Part shown: positions 12,061-22,342 of the stretch, one piece after another | Numbering within the stretch: position 1 is the stretch's first letter | Layout of the letters: each line of letters begins with the position of its first letter | DNA from: Isoetes taiwanensis | Lineage: Eukaryota; Streptophyta; Lycopodiopsida; Isoetales; Isoetaceae | NCBI GenBank assembly: GCA_021234155.1 | Contig: JAJEKV010000061.1 | Location: 7,859,013-7,923,012, forward strand | Direction of reading: 5' to 3' | Length of the DNA stretch: 64,000 bases | Position numbers and translations under genes: made by a program | The notes under the pieces: model-generated | The model's input: only the letters and a program-made list of their open reading frames with translations | Databases searched by the model: none | Told to the model about the DNA's origin: nothing

Positions 12061-13703
12061 CTAACATCTTGCATTGCAGCCAATCAAGTGTCTGAACAGA
12101 AACCTGCAATTCAAAACATATATCAAATAAACCTACATATATCAAAACACCTACATGAAAACTTACATGAAATTCAGTCCTTACTCGTAATCCCCTGCAC
12201 ATTATCACCACAAACTGCGCCATCCACACGTCGAAACAAAAACAAAAATAAGAAAAAAGCAGAACATCAAGCAAACAAAAAACACATACTTACAATTTCT
12301 TTGTGAAATCTCTTGCATCAGACGTATTACTAACTGAAAATGATATATTGCCACCACCAGAACTTCTAAGACGACGATCCACACCAGTAGAACAATCTGG
12401 AAAGTACTGCTTCAGCGCTGGACTTCGATCTAACAGAATGTCTAAATCCTTACAATACTTGTCATCAATTTCAACAGGAAGATTTACACTTCCAACATTA
12501 GTAATGTCAACCAATGACTTTTCATCCGATCTGCCAGCCAATCCAGCAGCCTTTCCTGCACTCGATCCAGCCAATCCAACATTTAAATTTTCCACATTAC
12601 TGCGGAACGCATCTCTATAACCTGTACCAGACTGCAGAACATCCATTGCGGCTGCCTTCGCAACAATACCAGACTGATCATACCGCTTGTAAGATTCTGG
12701 ATTCTTGTGACCTGTAATCGCCATTCCAACTTCAATTGGAACACCAGAAACGGACATCTGAGTGATCGCTGTAGACCTGCAACTTTTATTAGTGAAATTA
12801 CCCTTAATTCCACACACTTCTGTCATCTCACGCAGCCATAACGAAATACTCTTAGTGCTTGTATGGTTCGTATTATACCATACCCAAGTCCTGAACTTGT
12901 TAATAGCCTGCAGAAATACAAATCTTCCCCCAATCTTATCCTTCACTTCATAACACGGAAGATGGCCCTTAAGATGTCTCCATGTCTCAATAACGTCAGC
13001 CTCATAGCATCTTATTGGTTCCCTAAAATCCTCTGGCCTAAACTTGTTTATCCCACCATGCCAATTTTTGCTTGTCGTCTCACAGTACTCTATATATTCT
13101 CTAACAAAATCCCTGCCAATATTAATTTGGAAGTCTCGCACCTTCCGTAACTCTCCAACACCTCGTATCAGAAATCGAGCCATGCAATAAAAAGCAAAAC
13201 GTTTTTGAAGACGTGTAGCAGTGTTGACCTGATGCATAGGATGTGCCAAGATTCTATTCTGATCTTCCCTACTCAGAATATCGCTTTTTTTCCGTGTCAG
13301 AAGTGCACTCGCAGTAGCAGACTGTTCCATGGCAATTTCTAATGCTTTTCATGCCCTAAAGAAATTCACATCATGGTAAATGTCTATCAATTTCTCCTCC
13401 TGCCTAGTTTGCAGAACTCTCGAATCTTGTGCTCTCCTCAATATTCTATTGAAGGTACGAAATAGATTCTGCAAACTGCAAAATCTGGAATTCAGAACAA
13501 TGGAAAAAAAATCAAAAGAAATACAACAAAAACAAATGCAAAATACTTACGAATCTGGAGGATATCTCTGACCATCTTGCCGATGCACACAAAGTATAAA
13601 CTTTTCAAGCATATCAGCTAATTCATTGAGAGGAATCTCCTCAATTGGAGTTTGAATTAAAATATTGTTCAGAACTCTCCATGCGTGAAAACGACCCCTT
13701 GCC
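12061..13703 (-). pseudogene. Tyrosine recombinase (Crypton-like), C-terminal part
   Basis: This is the 3' part of a spliced gene. Exons on the minus strand are 13,703-13,551, 13,475-12,294 and 12,103-12,061, joined at GT-AG sites. The 1.18-kb exon carries an N-terminal helical DNA-binding region (residues such as ARGRFHAWRVLNNIL, TRLQKRFAFYCMARFL) and a catalytic domain with KSCRSTAITQM, then ITGHKNPESYKRYD. This matches the Arg, TGH and Tyr core of tyrosine recombinases of the Crypton/DUF3504 type. An in-frame TGA at 13,349-13,351, where a Trp codon would fit, breaks the frame. The N-terminal part lies beyond a 7-kb insertion, at 20,731-21,601. In the family such enzymes cut and rejoin DNA through a Tyr-linked intermediate. 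It could be a decayed Crypton-like transposon gene or a dead domesticated copy. Confidence 0.75.
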
Positions 13704-13770
13704 TCATTAGGGCGGATTTGGGGTCTCAAAATGGCCTCCTATCAGCCATTCCACGTCATATTTCCGCTCC

Positions 13771-15200
13771 TTTTTTCCCATGCCAACTAGGATACCAAAT
13801 CTCATCATTCTGATTTACTTGGAATATTCTCGGGAATAAGGGGGATTAGCATTCATGGCGCCATATGTATTTAATGTGTTGGTTGTCGACGGTGATGCAA
13901 CATGTGGCGCTTCTAAAAGCCACTTGCATTATAGCATCTTGGCAACTCATGGCCGGTAATCGTTGGTTTGTCAGATACCAAGCGTGCATGTCACCGATTC
14001 TTGCGCTATTTTCATTTAGAGGCCATGGCCATACAAGCTTCCCGCCTTCCACATTTCAAAATTTGAATGTGTAGGTTGAAGCTTTGTATCAGACTTTCAT
14101 TTCGAGGCGCTATTTTGCGGCTGCGCCTTATGGGTGGTTCACATGGAGAAGTTTAGGCTCTCCGCTGAGTTCTGGTGGAGTCAAAGCGATTAAAAAATTC
14201 GATGCATCATCAGCTCACGCAAGTTGGATCTTGCAAGGGCTGATTTTCCAAAACGGAGCTGATTTTTTGCCTGCTGCCCAAGTTCCCATTGATTTTTAAG
14301 CGGTAACCCAGCGGTTCGTCCATGTGAACCCAAAGATTAACGGGATCTTTACTTCATCCCAATACAGGCTTCCTGCCCCCTACAATTCGAAATTTGAATT
14401 TGCTTAATGTATAAAAGCATGGATTGTAGGAGAATGGACTTTTCAATTTCCATATGCACGTTGCAAATTTCAAAAACGAGGTTAGTACGGACGTTCGCTC
14501 ACCACGAAGGTTTAATTGTCTTTGGGGCATACAAATTGTACACCTTCATTTGGCGTCGATGCGATCCACGCGATATGGAAGCTCCAAATGATGTGTGGAA
14601 CTGACTCACGAATATGCTCCAGTCTTCAATCGCAAAAAAAGAGGTCTAAAAAATAAGAACTTAGACCTCGACGTGTTGTGTCTTGCAGGCTCAAAAAGTG
14701 TCGACATCTGGGCGGATGGCAGTTTATATCCATTGGATCCGTTGATTGGCAAGAAACCGTCATTTCAGGACGTTTCAAGTTTAGTCCGATTTTGTGGTGA
14801 TGGTAACTCGGCCTCCTAGGATATTGTGAGACCGAGAGGATGAAGGCATTCGGAATCGAATACAGTTCCTTGAGATAAGCTGCTTCCGATAAGGAAGGGG
14901 AAATGTCCGTGAAGATGCTAAGAAATGACATTATACTTTGCAATGCGAAGGGTTTATACATTCTTGAAGTACAAAGGTTATGGTGTTTATGTTTAGATAC
15001 CTCTAATACAAGAAGCTTTTAACAATAGATTCCTTTAAAAATCTATTGCTATTTAAATTATAGCAAAAATGAGTCTTGAAACTCTTCAAGTAGTAGAAGA
15101 ACTCTTTGACTAGTTATCCATTTGATGACCATTTTTTAAGAAAATATGATATGTGACATTCTTATATGCAAACATTCATAAAATTTATGAACATTGAAGG
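13771..15200. other. Interior of the 7-kb TIR element, no gene recognised
   Basis: Short open frames only. No motif, repeat family or splice-consistent gene model could be supported here. Confidence 0.4.
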
Positions 15201-15222
15201 TCAAAGCCATCCTTGTTTAAAG

Positions 15223-16875
15223 AGGATCATATGATGCGAAATCTTCATGCGCAGAAGTAATTGCATATAAGAAATTCGCCTGGTGTGATCCTTGCGTAAA
15301 AAAGTAAATAGAAACACAAATATTGAACTTACAACTTAGCGTAAACAAATAGTATTTTAATAAACCAACACTTTATATACTAACACTTTACACTTTAAAT
15401 AAGATATTTCTTTCTTTCGTTTTACTTGAAAGCTATTTTTTTTTCAAGATGGATCACACCAAGCGAATACTACATATGCAAAAAAAAGGGACACACTAAA
15501 TTCGCATGGTGTGATCCACTTTCTTATTTGTTGTCAAATTAAAATTATACAAGTACTCATTCCTATTTGTATCTAAAATGCTTTACCACTCTTAAGTACA
15601 TAAGTCATTATCCCTTTTCAAAGAGCATATTATTTTTCAAGAAGGATCACACCAAGTTTAATAGTACATATGCAACAAAATGGAACACACTAAATTCGCA
15701 TCGTGTGATCCACTTTCTTATTTGTTGTCAAATTAAAATTAAACACAAGTACCCCTTCTCATTTAATGCTTTACCACCCCAAGTGCATAAAGTTATTAGT
15801 CCTTTTCAAATAGCATATCTTTTTTTTAAGAAGGATCACATCAAGCATCCTATTTGCATCTAAAATACTTTACCAACTCTAGTAGTACATAAAGTTATTA
15901 GCCCTTTTCAAAAAGCAAACACTTTATCAATAAATGAGCACGTCACATATCCACACTTAACTTCAAATAAGACACATATATATTTCTTTTATTAAAAGAT
16001 AATCAAAGTAATTTTACTATAGGAAGTCATCTTTTTCCAAAAGATCACACCAAGCTGAATTTTTGTATAAGCTAAAATGTTGGAATATACTAAATTTCAA
16101 GATGGTGTGATCCACTTTCTTGTTTGTTGTCAATAGATAATAACACCAAGTCCCTCATCAATAGTCTCCCATTTGCATATAAAATATGTATCATTCCAAG
16201 TTATATTATGTTTTATGAACTAAACTTTTTCAAAGAGGGTCCCAAAGCAAAATACAAACACTTAATCAATAAGCCAACACTTTACCAACAACCAAAGCTT
16301 TATTAAATAAGATTTTTATGTTATTTTATCAAACCTAACAATGTTTCCATATGTGACACTTTGAGTTAACTGATCCAAAGGCTCATGAAAGTGACATTTT
16401 ATACAATATGTCTTTGGAGCTTTTGTGTCGTGGCGTTAGTAAACACCTCTAATGGAGCAAATATCTTGTAACTCATTTTTTCAACAACCCTGGATGCACG
16501 TCTTATCAAACATTTCTTCATTGCAAGGACACCATTCTCATAACTTTGAGGCTTGCACAACCGCTAAATGAGGTCATGGGGCGCTTTCAAGCTCGGCTCC
16601 CACAACTTTACAACGTAAAACTAGATGCCCATTGCCCTGAATGTATATCTTGGAAAAGCATGTCTCTTATGTCCATATGTTAGACAACAACGATGCTAGT
16701 AATGCTTTTCCCTAGTCTCAAATCCCCAACATCTGATAAATATAGCCCAAAGAAAAATATTTGATTCAGTGAGTGAATATAAATCAAGAAAAGGGAAAAA
16801 AAAGCAAGGATCACATGATTTGAAATCTCACTACACATTTACAAAGTGCATATGCATTTTCACATGGTGTGATCC
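15223..16875. repeat. Family of about 70-bp hairpins with GGATCACACC ends
   Basis: At least five hairpin units begin with a GGATCACACC-like arm and end with GGTGTGATCC: 15,223-15,291, 15,451-15,517, 15,644-15,711, 16,041-16,113 and 16,808-16,875. A left half alone occurs at 15,833. Several share the same downstream phrase, ACTTTCTTATTTGTTGTCAA, so larger units containing the hairpin were duplicated. Confidence 0.85.
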
Positions 16876-18600
16876 ATGTATTATTGAGGGTGAAAATTTG
16901 CAAATATCCTCCTCTTCAAATCCCTTCCCACCCTCCCTTCCCTTTTTTTTGCAATATACTATCCATAACATTTATTTTGAACCCTATAGTTCTACCTATT
17001 CATTGCGTATGAATGTCGCTCCGGCGATGTAACTCCATAGTCACCCTTCGTTAAGGATAGCATTCTCACCCACAAGCCTATGGATAGATATCCTTCCACC
17101 GTCATGCCTTTATTATTTTGTAAGTGATGAACTGCAGAAGCAATGTAGAAGTACTAGGAGCAATGATGGATGCAATTAGAGATACAGATCGGTCGTTGAA
17201 TTGTAAGATGAATGGCAGGGAGCAATACGATGAATGGCAAGAGCTGAAAAGTAGGAAAATTTCAGAATGAAAATTTGGGTAGTAAAAACATGGCATGTAA
17301 CATACGTTTGCTTGTCCGCACATCGCCTCGCCGTTGTTGCTTAACTATATGCTCGCCCCGCAAAAACACAGATACTATTGGAGACTTGGATTCCAAATGA
17401 AGAGCGAAGGCGGAGAGGATGCACGTAGCGGCGCTAATGTGAACAATGGAAATCTTGGTGCCAATATGTAGCATAATAACAGGGGGTTACTTTTATAGTT
17501 TTATACGCTTTTTTACATGGTTTTTCTATGATTTCAGTGTTGTATTCGTGTTGACATACTAAATAGTATTTCTAGAGTGCGCACTTTTTGGGCCGTTGAT
17601 TTCGATTGGCTTAAACAATCCGACGGTTGTTGCTGCGAACACTGCATACATATGCATCAAACCCCATAACTTTTGCCCGGATTCTTCGATTCTTCTTGGC
17701 CGGGCGGAGCGGATTCTTTGTCAAAGTGGATTCTTAAAGTATTGTATGATGTCATAGCTTCTGTTGTGGTAGATAATAGTCTTTTATTCTTGTTTGGGTT
17801 AGCATAATGATTTTCTATTGTTCCTTTACTTTTGTAAGCAAAAGGTAAGCATCGATCTTTGCAACGTAGGACCCTAGGCGGCGATTTTTTATTCTTGTTT
17901 TGGGTTTTGCTAGGGATTGTATACAAAAGGTTGAGTAGAAGCGAAAAGTTTGACTAAGATGTCTGAGTGAAAATTCTGAGTATGAAGCATCTGGCAGGGG
18001 TTTCGCAGGAGCTTCTTTGCCGACCTGGCCGCAAACAGATCTCAGGAACAAATGCCAATGATCTTCAGAAACAAATCTCGAAAACAAATGGCGAGATCCT
18101 CGGAAATGCATCCGCATGCGGCTCCCTACGCATTCATTTTTTTTGGTTGCCCTAGAATCAACCTAAAATGGCAAGCATCGAGAACCTTTGTGGATGAAAA
18201 CGGGCTGTTTGTTAGCAGAGTCTAGGAAGAGCATGTCACACTAGAACGCATTATCAAAAACATTTGTTCCTTGCCCTATTTCCGCCCCCGCGACGCTTTT
18301 GGAATAGATGTATTTCAAAATGATTCATTGCCCTCAACCAAACTCCGAGACTCGATTACAAAACCGTAAGTCATTTTTTTGCTTTATTTCAGATTTGCTC
18401 AATGCCCCGCAATAGAATAGGTTCGAATAGGTTTTTTTTGCGGAAGCAGCAATCGAATAGGTTCGTTTCCCTTTGAAATGATGTCTTAGAAGCCACATAT
18501 ATTTCCAGGTGATGCCGGCATTCAGCAACCTGCTTAGACCATTCGAAACCATTTACCACGTAACTTTCAAAGATAAACCGAACATGGACCCTTTGAAAAT
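16876..18600. other. Interior of the 7-kb TIR element, no gene recognised
   Basis: Mixed AT-rich sequence with short open frames on both strands. I see no conserved protein motif or repeat array that can be defended. Confidence 0.4.
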
Positions 18601-19260
18601 AGGTCCGCGAAGATCTGTGGAAAATCTATGTATGTTATGCAGGAAAAAATTTGTACCTTTGGATGCAGAGCTTTCTTTAATTTGCAAACTCCTGCAAGAT
18701 TAATCTCTTTCAATGTGTTGGCCTAGATGTAGGTGCTAGATTTAACCCTAATGCAGGTTCCATACATTTCTATCTTCTTCTTGGATTCCTGCAAGCAGAG
18801 TCGATGTATGAAAAGCATTTGTGTTTGCACAAGTAATCAACAGATTGTTGGTTCATTGGCATTTGCTGGTCCTCCTTTAAATCATTCATGGCCCTATTTT
18901 TATGTACCACGAAAATGATAATGAGTGAAGATAGGTGCGTGAAGATCTGTGGAAAATCTATGTATGTTATGCAGGAAAAAATTTGTACCTTTGGATGCAG
19001 AGCTTCCTTTAATTTGCAAACCTCTGCAAGATTAATCTCTTTCAATGGGCTGGTCCAGATGTAGGTGCTAGATTTAGCCCTAATGCAGGTTCCATACATT
19101 TCTATCTTCTTCTTGAATTCTTGTAAGAGAGAGGTCCATGTATGAAAAGCATTTGTGTTTGCACAAGTAATCAACAGTTGTTGGTTCATTGGCATTTTCT
19201 TGGTCCTCCTTTACATCATTCATGGCCCTATTTTTACGTACGTACTTAAGATGATAATGA
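18601..19260. repeat. 332-bp tandem duplication
   Basis: A unit starting AGGTCCGCGAAGATCTGTGG at 18,601 recurs at 18,933 (AGGTGCGTGAAGATCTGTGG) and is similar over nearly its whole length, with small substitutions and indels. Open frames in the two copies differ, so it is probably noncoding. Confidence 0.9.
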
Positions 19261-20049
19261 AAGCACATTCATAGCGCCACTGTATATTAGTTAGACTTGC
19301 TGCTAACATTCTTTTGTGTCCTGGCCTTGCTTGTTGTCTTCAAACTTAGCACACAAGCTGCAGCCAATGGGTATTACTTATTGCATTATTAAATTTATTT
19401 GATTGCTAAATGGAAGAAGACATCTATAAATTTTGAGTTGGTGGCACGATCTATTCGTTAGCTCGGCTCAAGATGTTGGGTTATAGACTTCACATGGACA
19501 CCACAAACACAGTTAGGTTATTTTCTTTTTTCTTGGTGGCCATGCCTAGGTTCAAATCCTAGGGACACTTTCAAAGCTATTTGTTTTAATAAACTATACG
19601 TCCACTCATTATTCTTAATGTATATTTTAATAACGAGAATCTAGTGTTCCAGTGTTCCCTGGGCTATAAGCATGGTATGGTGCCTGTTTTGTGGTTCTGG
19701 TTAGAATTTGAATATAAATTATTATGGCTTTTTGGATGGATTTTCGAATAGGTCTTTAAAGAGATTCTAAGATTCTCCCAGCTCAATTGACAAGGATGAT
19801 ATTTTATCTTGTCTTGGTCTACATTGACGGTTGGATCCATATTACATCAATATGGCAATATCATTATGAGAGGCTTTTTTTTTCTATCCTCATCACATTT
19901 ATCCTTTTATCAATATAACACATATAATAACATATAATAACACATATAATATAATAACACATATGACACATATAATACCATTACGAATTTTTTCTAGTTT
20001 GTTCGTCAATTCTTAAGGCCCCGAAGGGGCCAAATTTTTTTTGGGTTAA
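19261..20049. other. Interior of the 7-kb TIR element, no gene recognised
   Basis: AT-rich DNA with a short run of ATAACACATATAAT repeats near 19,917-19,975. Nothing else can be supported. Confidence 0.4.
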
Positions 20050-20431
20050 CACACAAACCATTATATCCAACACTCTAAAATTAAACCCCTTCAAACCCCT
20101 TTGGTTTGGGTGCATATTCACACGGAGGTGACGAGGGGGCCGAGAGCCCCTAAAATTATGTTTTGCATGTACAAAATCAACACCATGTAGTATATTACCA
20201 CAAATCTTATAGTATTTTGCAAAACTTGTTATACAGTATCGCAAATTTTGTACATGCATACCCCACAAACAAGGAACTTTACGTACGGTGTAGATTAAGG
20301 AATAACGGGTGAATATGCCTATCCAACAGCTCTCGATGCCCGGAGTCACCCCCCGTGTGAATATGCACCCAAACCAAAGGGGGTTTGAAGGGGGGTTTAA
20401 TTTTAGAGTGTTGGATATAATGGTTTGTGTG
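20050..20431. mobile_element. 382-bp foldback/MITE-like element
   Basis: The left end CACACAAACCATTATATCC (20,050) and the right end GGATATAATGGTTTGTGTG (to 20,431) are reverse complements. The pairing continues for about 85 bp, including CCCTTTGGTTTGGGTGCATA and its complement. A second inner pair, GCATGTACAAAA and TTTTGTACATGC, lies inside. There is no coding capacity. Class and target duplication are unclear. It is nested in the 7-kb TIR element. Confidence 0.85.
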
Positions 20432-20730
20432 GATAAGACGGTTGGTGCATGTGGGCATGTGCACAGTAGGCGGGAAAAGTAGCCATTATTTTGGTCCGCG
20501 ATACGATTTTCGAAAAATGCAGGCCATTAATGTGGTTGCAATGAATGCACAAACATGTCCTATGAAATTTCGCCATGTGGATGCCAAGTAAGCCTGCTCC
20601 TCTTTCTACTTGCCAACTAATACTGACTTTGGAAAAAAATGCGCAAACATCATTGGTCGCGAGCAACATGACGTGGAATTCTGGCATCCAAGATATGGGC
20701 CATTTTCAGACCCCAAATCCGCCCTAATGA

Positions 20731-21601
20731 ATCATCCTTTCCTTCTGAAGCATTCGGACCAGCTGCATTAACCTTCTCAACCAATTCTGGGTCAATCTTT
20801 AATTCCAGACAAATTTAAGGGCCTCTTTCCATTCTGTTCCAAATCAGCGATCTTCTCCATAGGACTAGCAAGATCAGCAATCTTCTTTATAGGACTAGCA
20901 AGATCCCCAAGACTGAATGAAGGACAATCATTGACTTCATTTTCTTTCCCAATAGACGAATCTCCTAAATAACAAACAACAGAAAAATGATTAGAAACAA
21001 AAGGAAAAACAAGGTAAAATACCAAAGAACGAAAATGCTTCTACAGATATTACCTTCATTTGACCTCGGATCCACCAGAATAGGTCCAACAGCTACATCC
21101 CGAGCTGCATGCAAGAAAGATTAGACAAATACATAACAAAAAATAGACATGCAAGATAAAATTACTAATTTACCTAGATTTAAAGAGGAATCCAGCACAC
21201 AACATGGTAACTGAGTCGCCACAGTCCGCTGAGATGACTCTACAGCTGCGCTAACCAAGTTCTTACCTGCATGCACACAAAATTATAACCTATAACAAAA
21301 AAAACAGCAAAATCTAAGACCTAAACCATCAAGACCTAGGTTCAGGCACGTCAAATCGCCATAAGAGCTTGAATCCGCGACCAGACTTCCATTTGCACCT
21401 GCATTTATGAAGAAAACAAGTTATATTCAACAAATTCAAGAAAGATCGAATAAAAACAGCATTATTACCTAAAGGATATCGAGAAGAGTCGATAGAAGGC
21501 TCAGCGCCTTGCGAAACTGAAGAAAATACCAAGAACATAAGAAAACTTCCCAAATAACAAGCGTGCAAAGCTAAAAATGCAGCACTGCCTCCTTGCGCCA
21601 T
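20731..21601 (-). pseudogene. Tyrosine recombinase gene, N-terminal exons
   Basis: This is the 5' part of the gene continued at 12,061-13,703. Minus-strand exons are 21,601-21,469, 21,398-21,336, 21,266-21,174, 21,104-21,054 and 20,964-20,731. All introns are short, GT-AG and phase 1, so each junction falls in the first base of a Gly or Ala codon. The encoded head starts MAQGGSAAF and is Ser/Asp-rich, without a domain I recognise. In the last exon a one-base frame change near 20,800 separates NGKRPLNLSG from DPELVEKVNAAGPNASEGK. The 7-kb TIR element begins right after. The start ATG is the best choice but an upstream in-frame extension to 21,745 is open. The five exons share size and phase, which hints at exon duplication. 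Confidence 0.6.
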
Positions 21602-21756
21602 TGCTTTTATATTTTGCCTTGCTATGGCTTTGCCTCGACGCACGCCAAAGGAAGGAGCAGGGGGCGAGGAGGACGTTCCGTCGGCGCCATAGCTGCTGGA
21701 TCGAAGAAAGAAGAAAAAAAATGGGACGAAAATTCTTGCTCCCAATTACCATATTG

Positions 21757-21874
21757 TGCTAGCACGCCAGCTGGTCCCGCATTCCGGCGGGACCGGTGAC
21801 CCGCTCCCGGCTACCCCCGGTCGCGGGACCCCACGGGTCCACGCCGGAATGCGGTCCCAGCTGGCGTGCCAGCA
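21757..21874. repeat. GC-rich hairpin upstream of the recombinase gene
   Basis: The arm TGCTAGCACGCCAGCTGG and following CCCGCATTCCGGCG pair with CGCCGGAATGCGG and CCAGCTGGCGTGCCAGCA downstream. Arms of about 33 bp enclose a GC-rich loop. It lies about 155 bp upstream of the likely ATG of the recombinase gene, so it could be a regulatory or element-end structure; this is inference. Confidence 0.85.
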
Positions 21875-22084
21875 TATATGATGTCAAGGCAATCTTCCCA
21901 TGCCTAGACTGTTGGCAGATCTTCTGGCGTCTCCGGCATGGAGGTGCTAAATGGCCCGAATCCAGCGACAAATCTTGTTGCTACACCAAATCCAGTGACG
22001 AGTTCCTTCTTTTCAGGTCCTAAACCGCGTCATCTACCATTGGGATTTGATTTGCAGCCCCGAAGAATGCCCTGAAGCTGAACT

Positions 22085-22342
22085 GATGGTGAAGCTGAAG
22101 AATCGAATAAGGAGTCTCAACAACTATCATCTCTTCATGAAACCATTGAGCTTCTCAGATCTGTCGTTAGAATCCTCAAACTATTGAAAGGATTAAGGGA
22201 ACTACTAGAAGTTGAAGGGGCAAAGTCAGATTTATCAAAGGATGCTCAACTTCATAATGAAGTAGAAACGTTGAGAAAGGAATCAGATCTTTCTGGAATT
22301 GAAAGTATAGATGAGGAGACTCCTAGGATGGAAGTCACATAA
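22085..22342 (+). CDS. Probable 3' terminal exon, unrecognised protein
   Basis: An open frame of 85 codons ends in TAA at 22,342. It encodes a polar, charged, probably coiled-coil stretch (SSLHETIELLRSVVRILKLL, then DLSKDAQLHNEVETLRKESD). Upstream the frame closes with a stop, and CAG acceptor-like sites precede it, so it is more likely the last exon of a spliced gene or a gene fragment than a complete gene. A 3' UTR-like AT-rich stretch follows. I do not recognise the family, and no upstream exons could be supported. Confidence 0.35.
   Translation, partial: DGEAEESNKESQQLSSLHETIELLRSVVRILKLLKGLRELLEVEGAKSDLSKDAQLHNEVETLRKESDLSGIESIDEETPRMEVT

Larger units (their letters stand above)
13704..20730. 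mobile_element. 7.0-kb TIR element inserted in the recombinase gene
   Basis: The ends are inverted repeats. TCATTAGGGCGGATTTGGGG begins at 13,704, and its reverse complement ends at 20,730; the first 33 bp match with one mismatch, and weaker similarity (for example CCACGTCAT) runs on for about 30 bp more. The recombinase exon is open on both sides, with acidic/Lys residues before and EARGRFHAW after, so the element split it. No transposase is recognisable inside, which suggests a non-autonomous element. A target-site duplication is not clear; ATGA is one candidate. Confidence 0.75.

Noticed and set aside
12303..13150. Plus-strand open frames opposite the recombinase exon
   Set aside because: They are antisense shadows of the strongly coding minus-strand exon.
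21602..21745. Upstream extension of the recombinase start (MGARIFVP...)
   Set aside because: It overlaps the GC-rich hairpin flank and has Phe runs; MAQGGSAAF is the more plausible start, though not proven.
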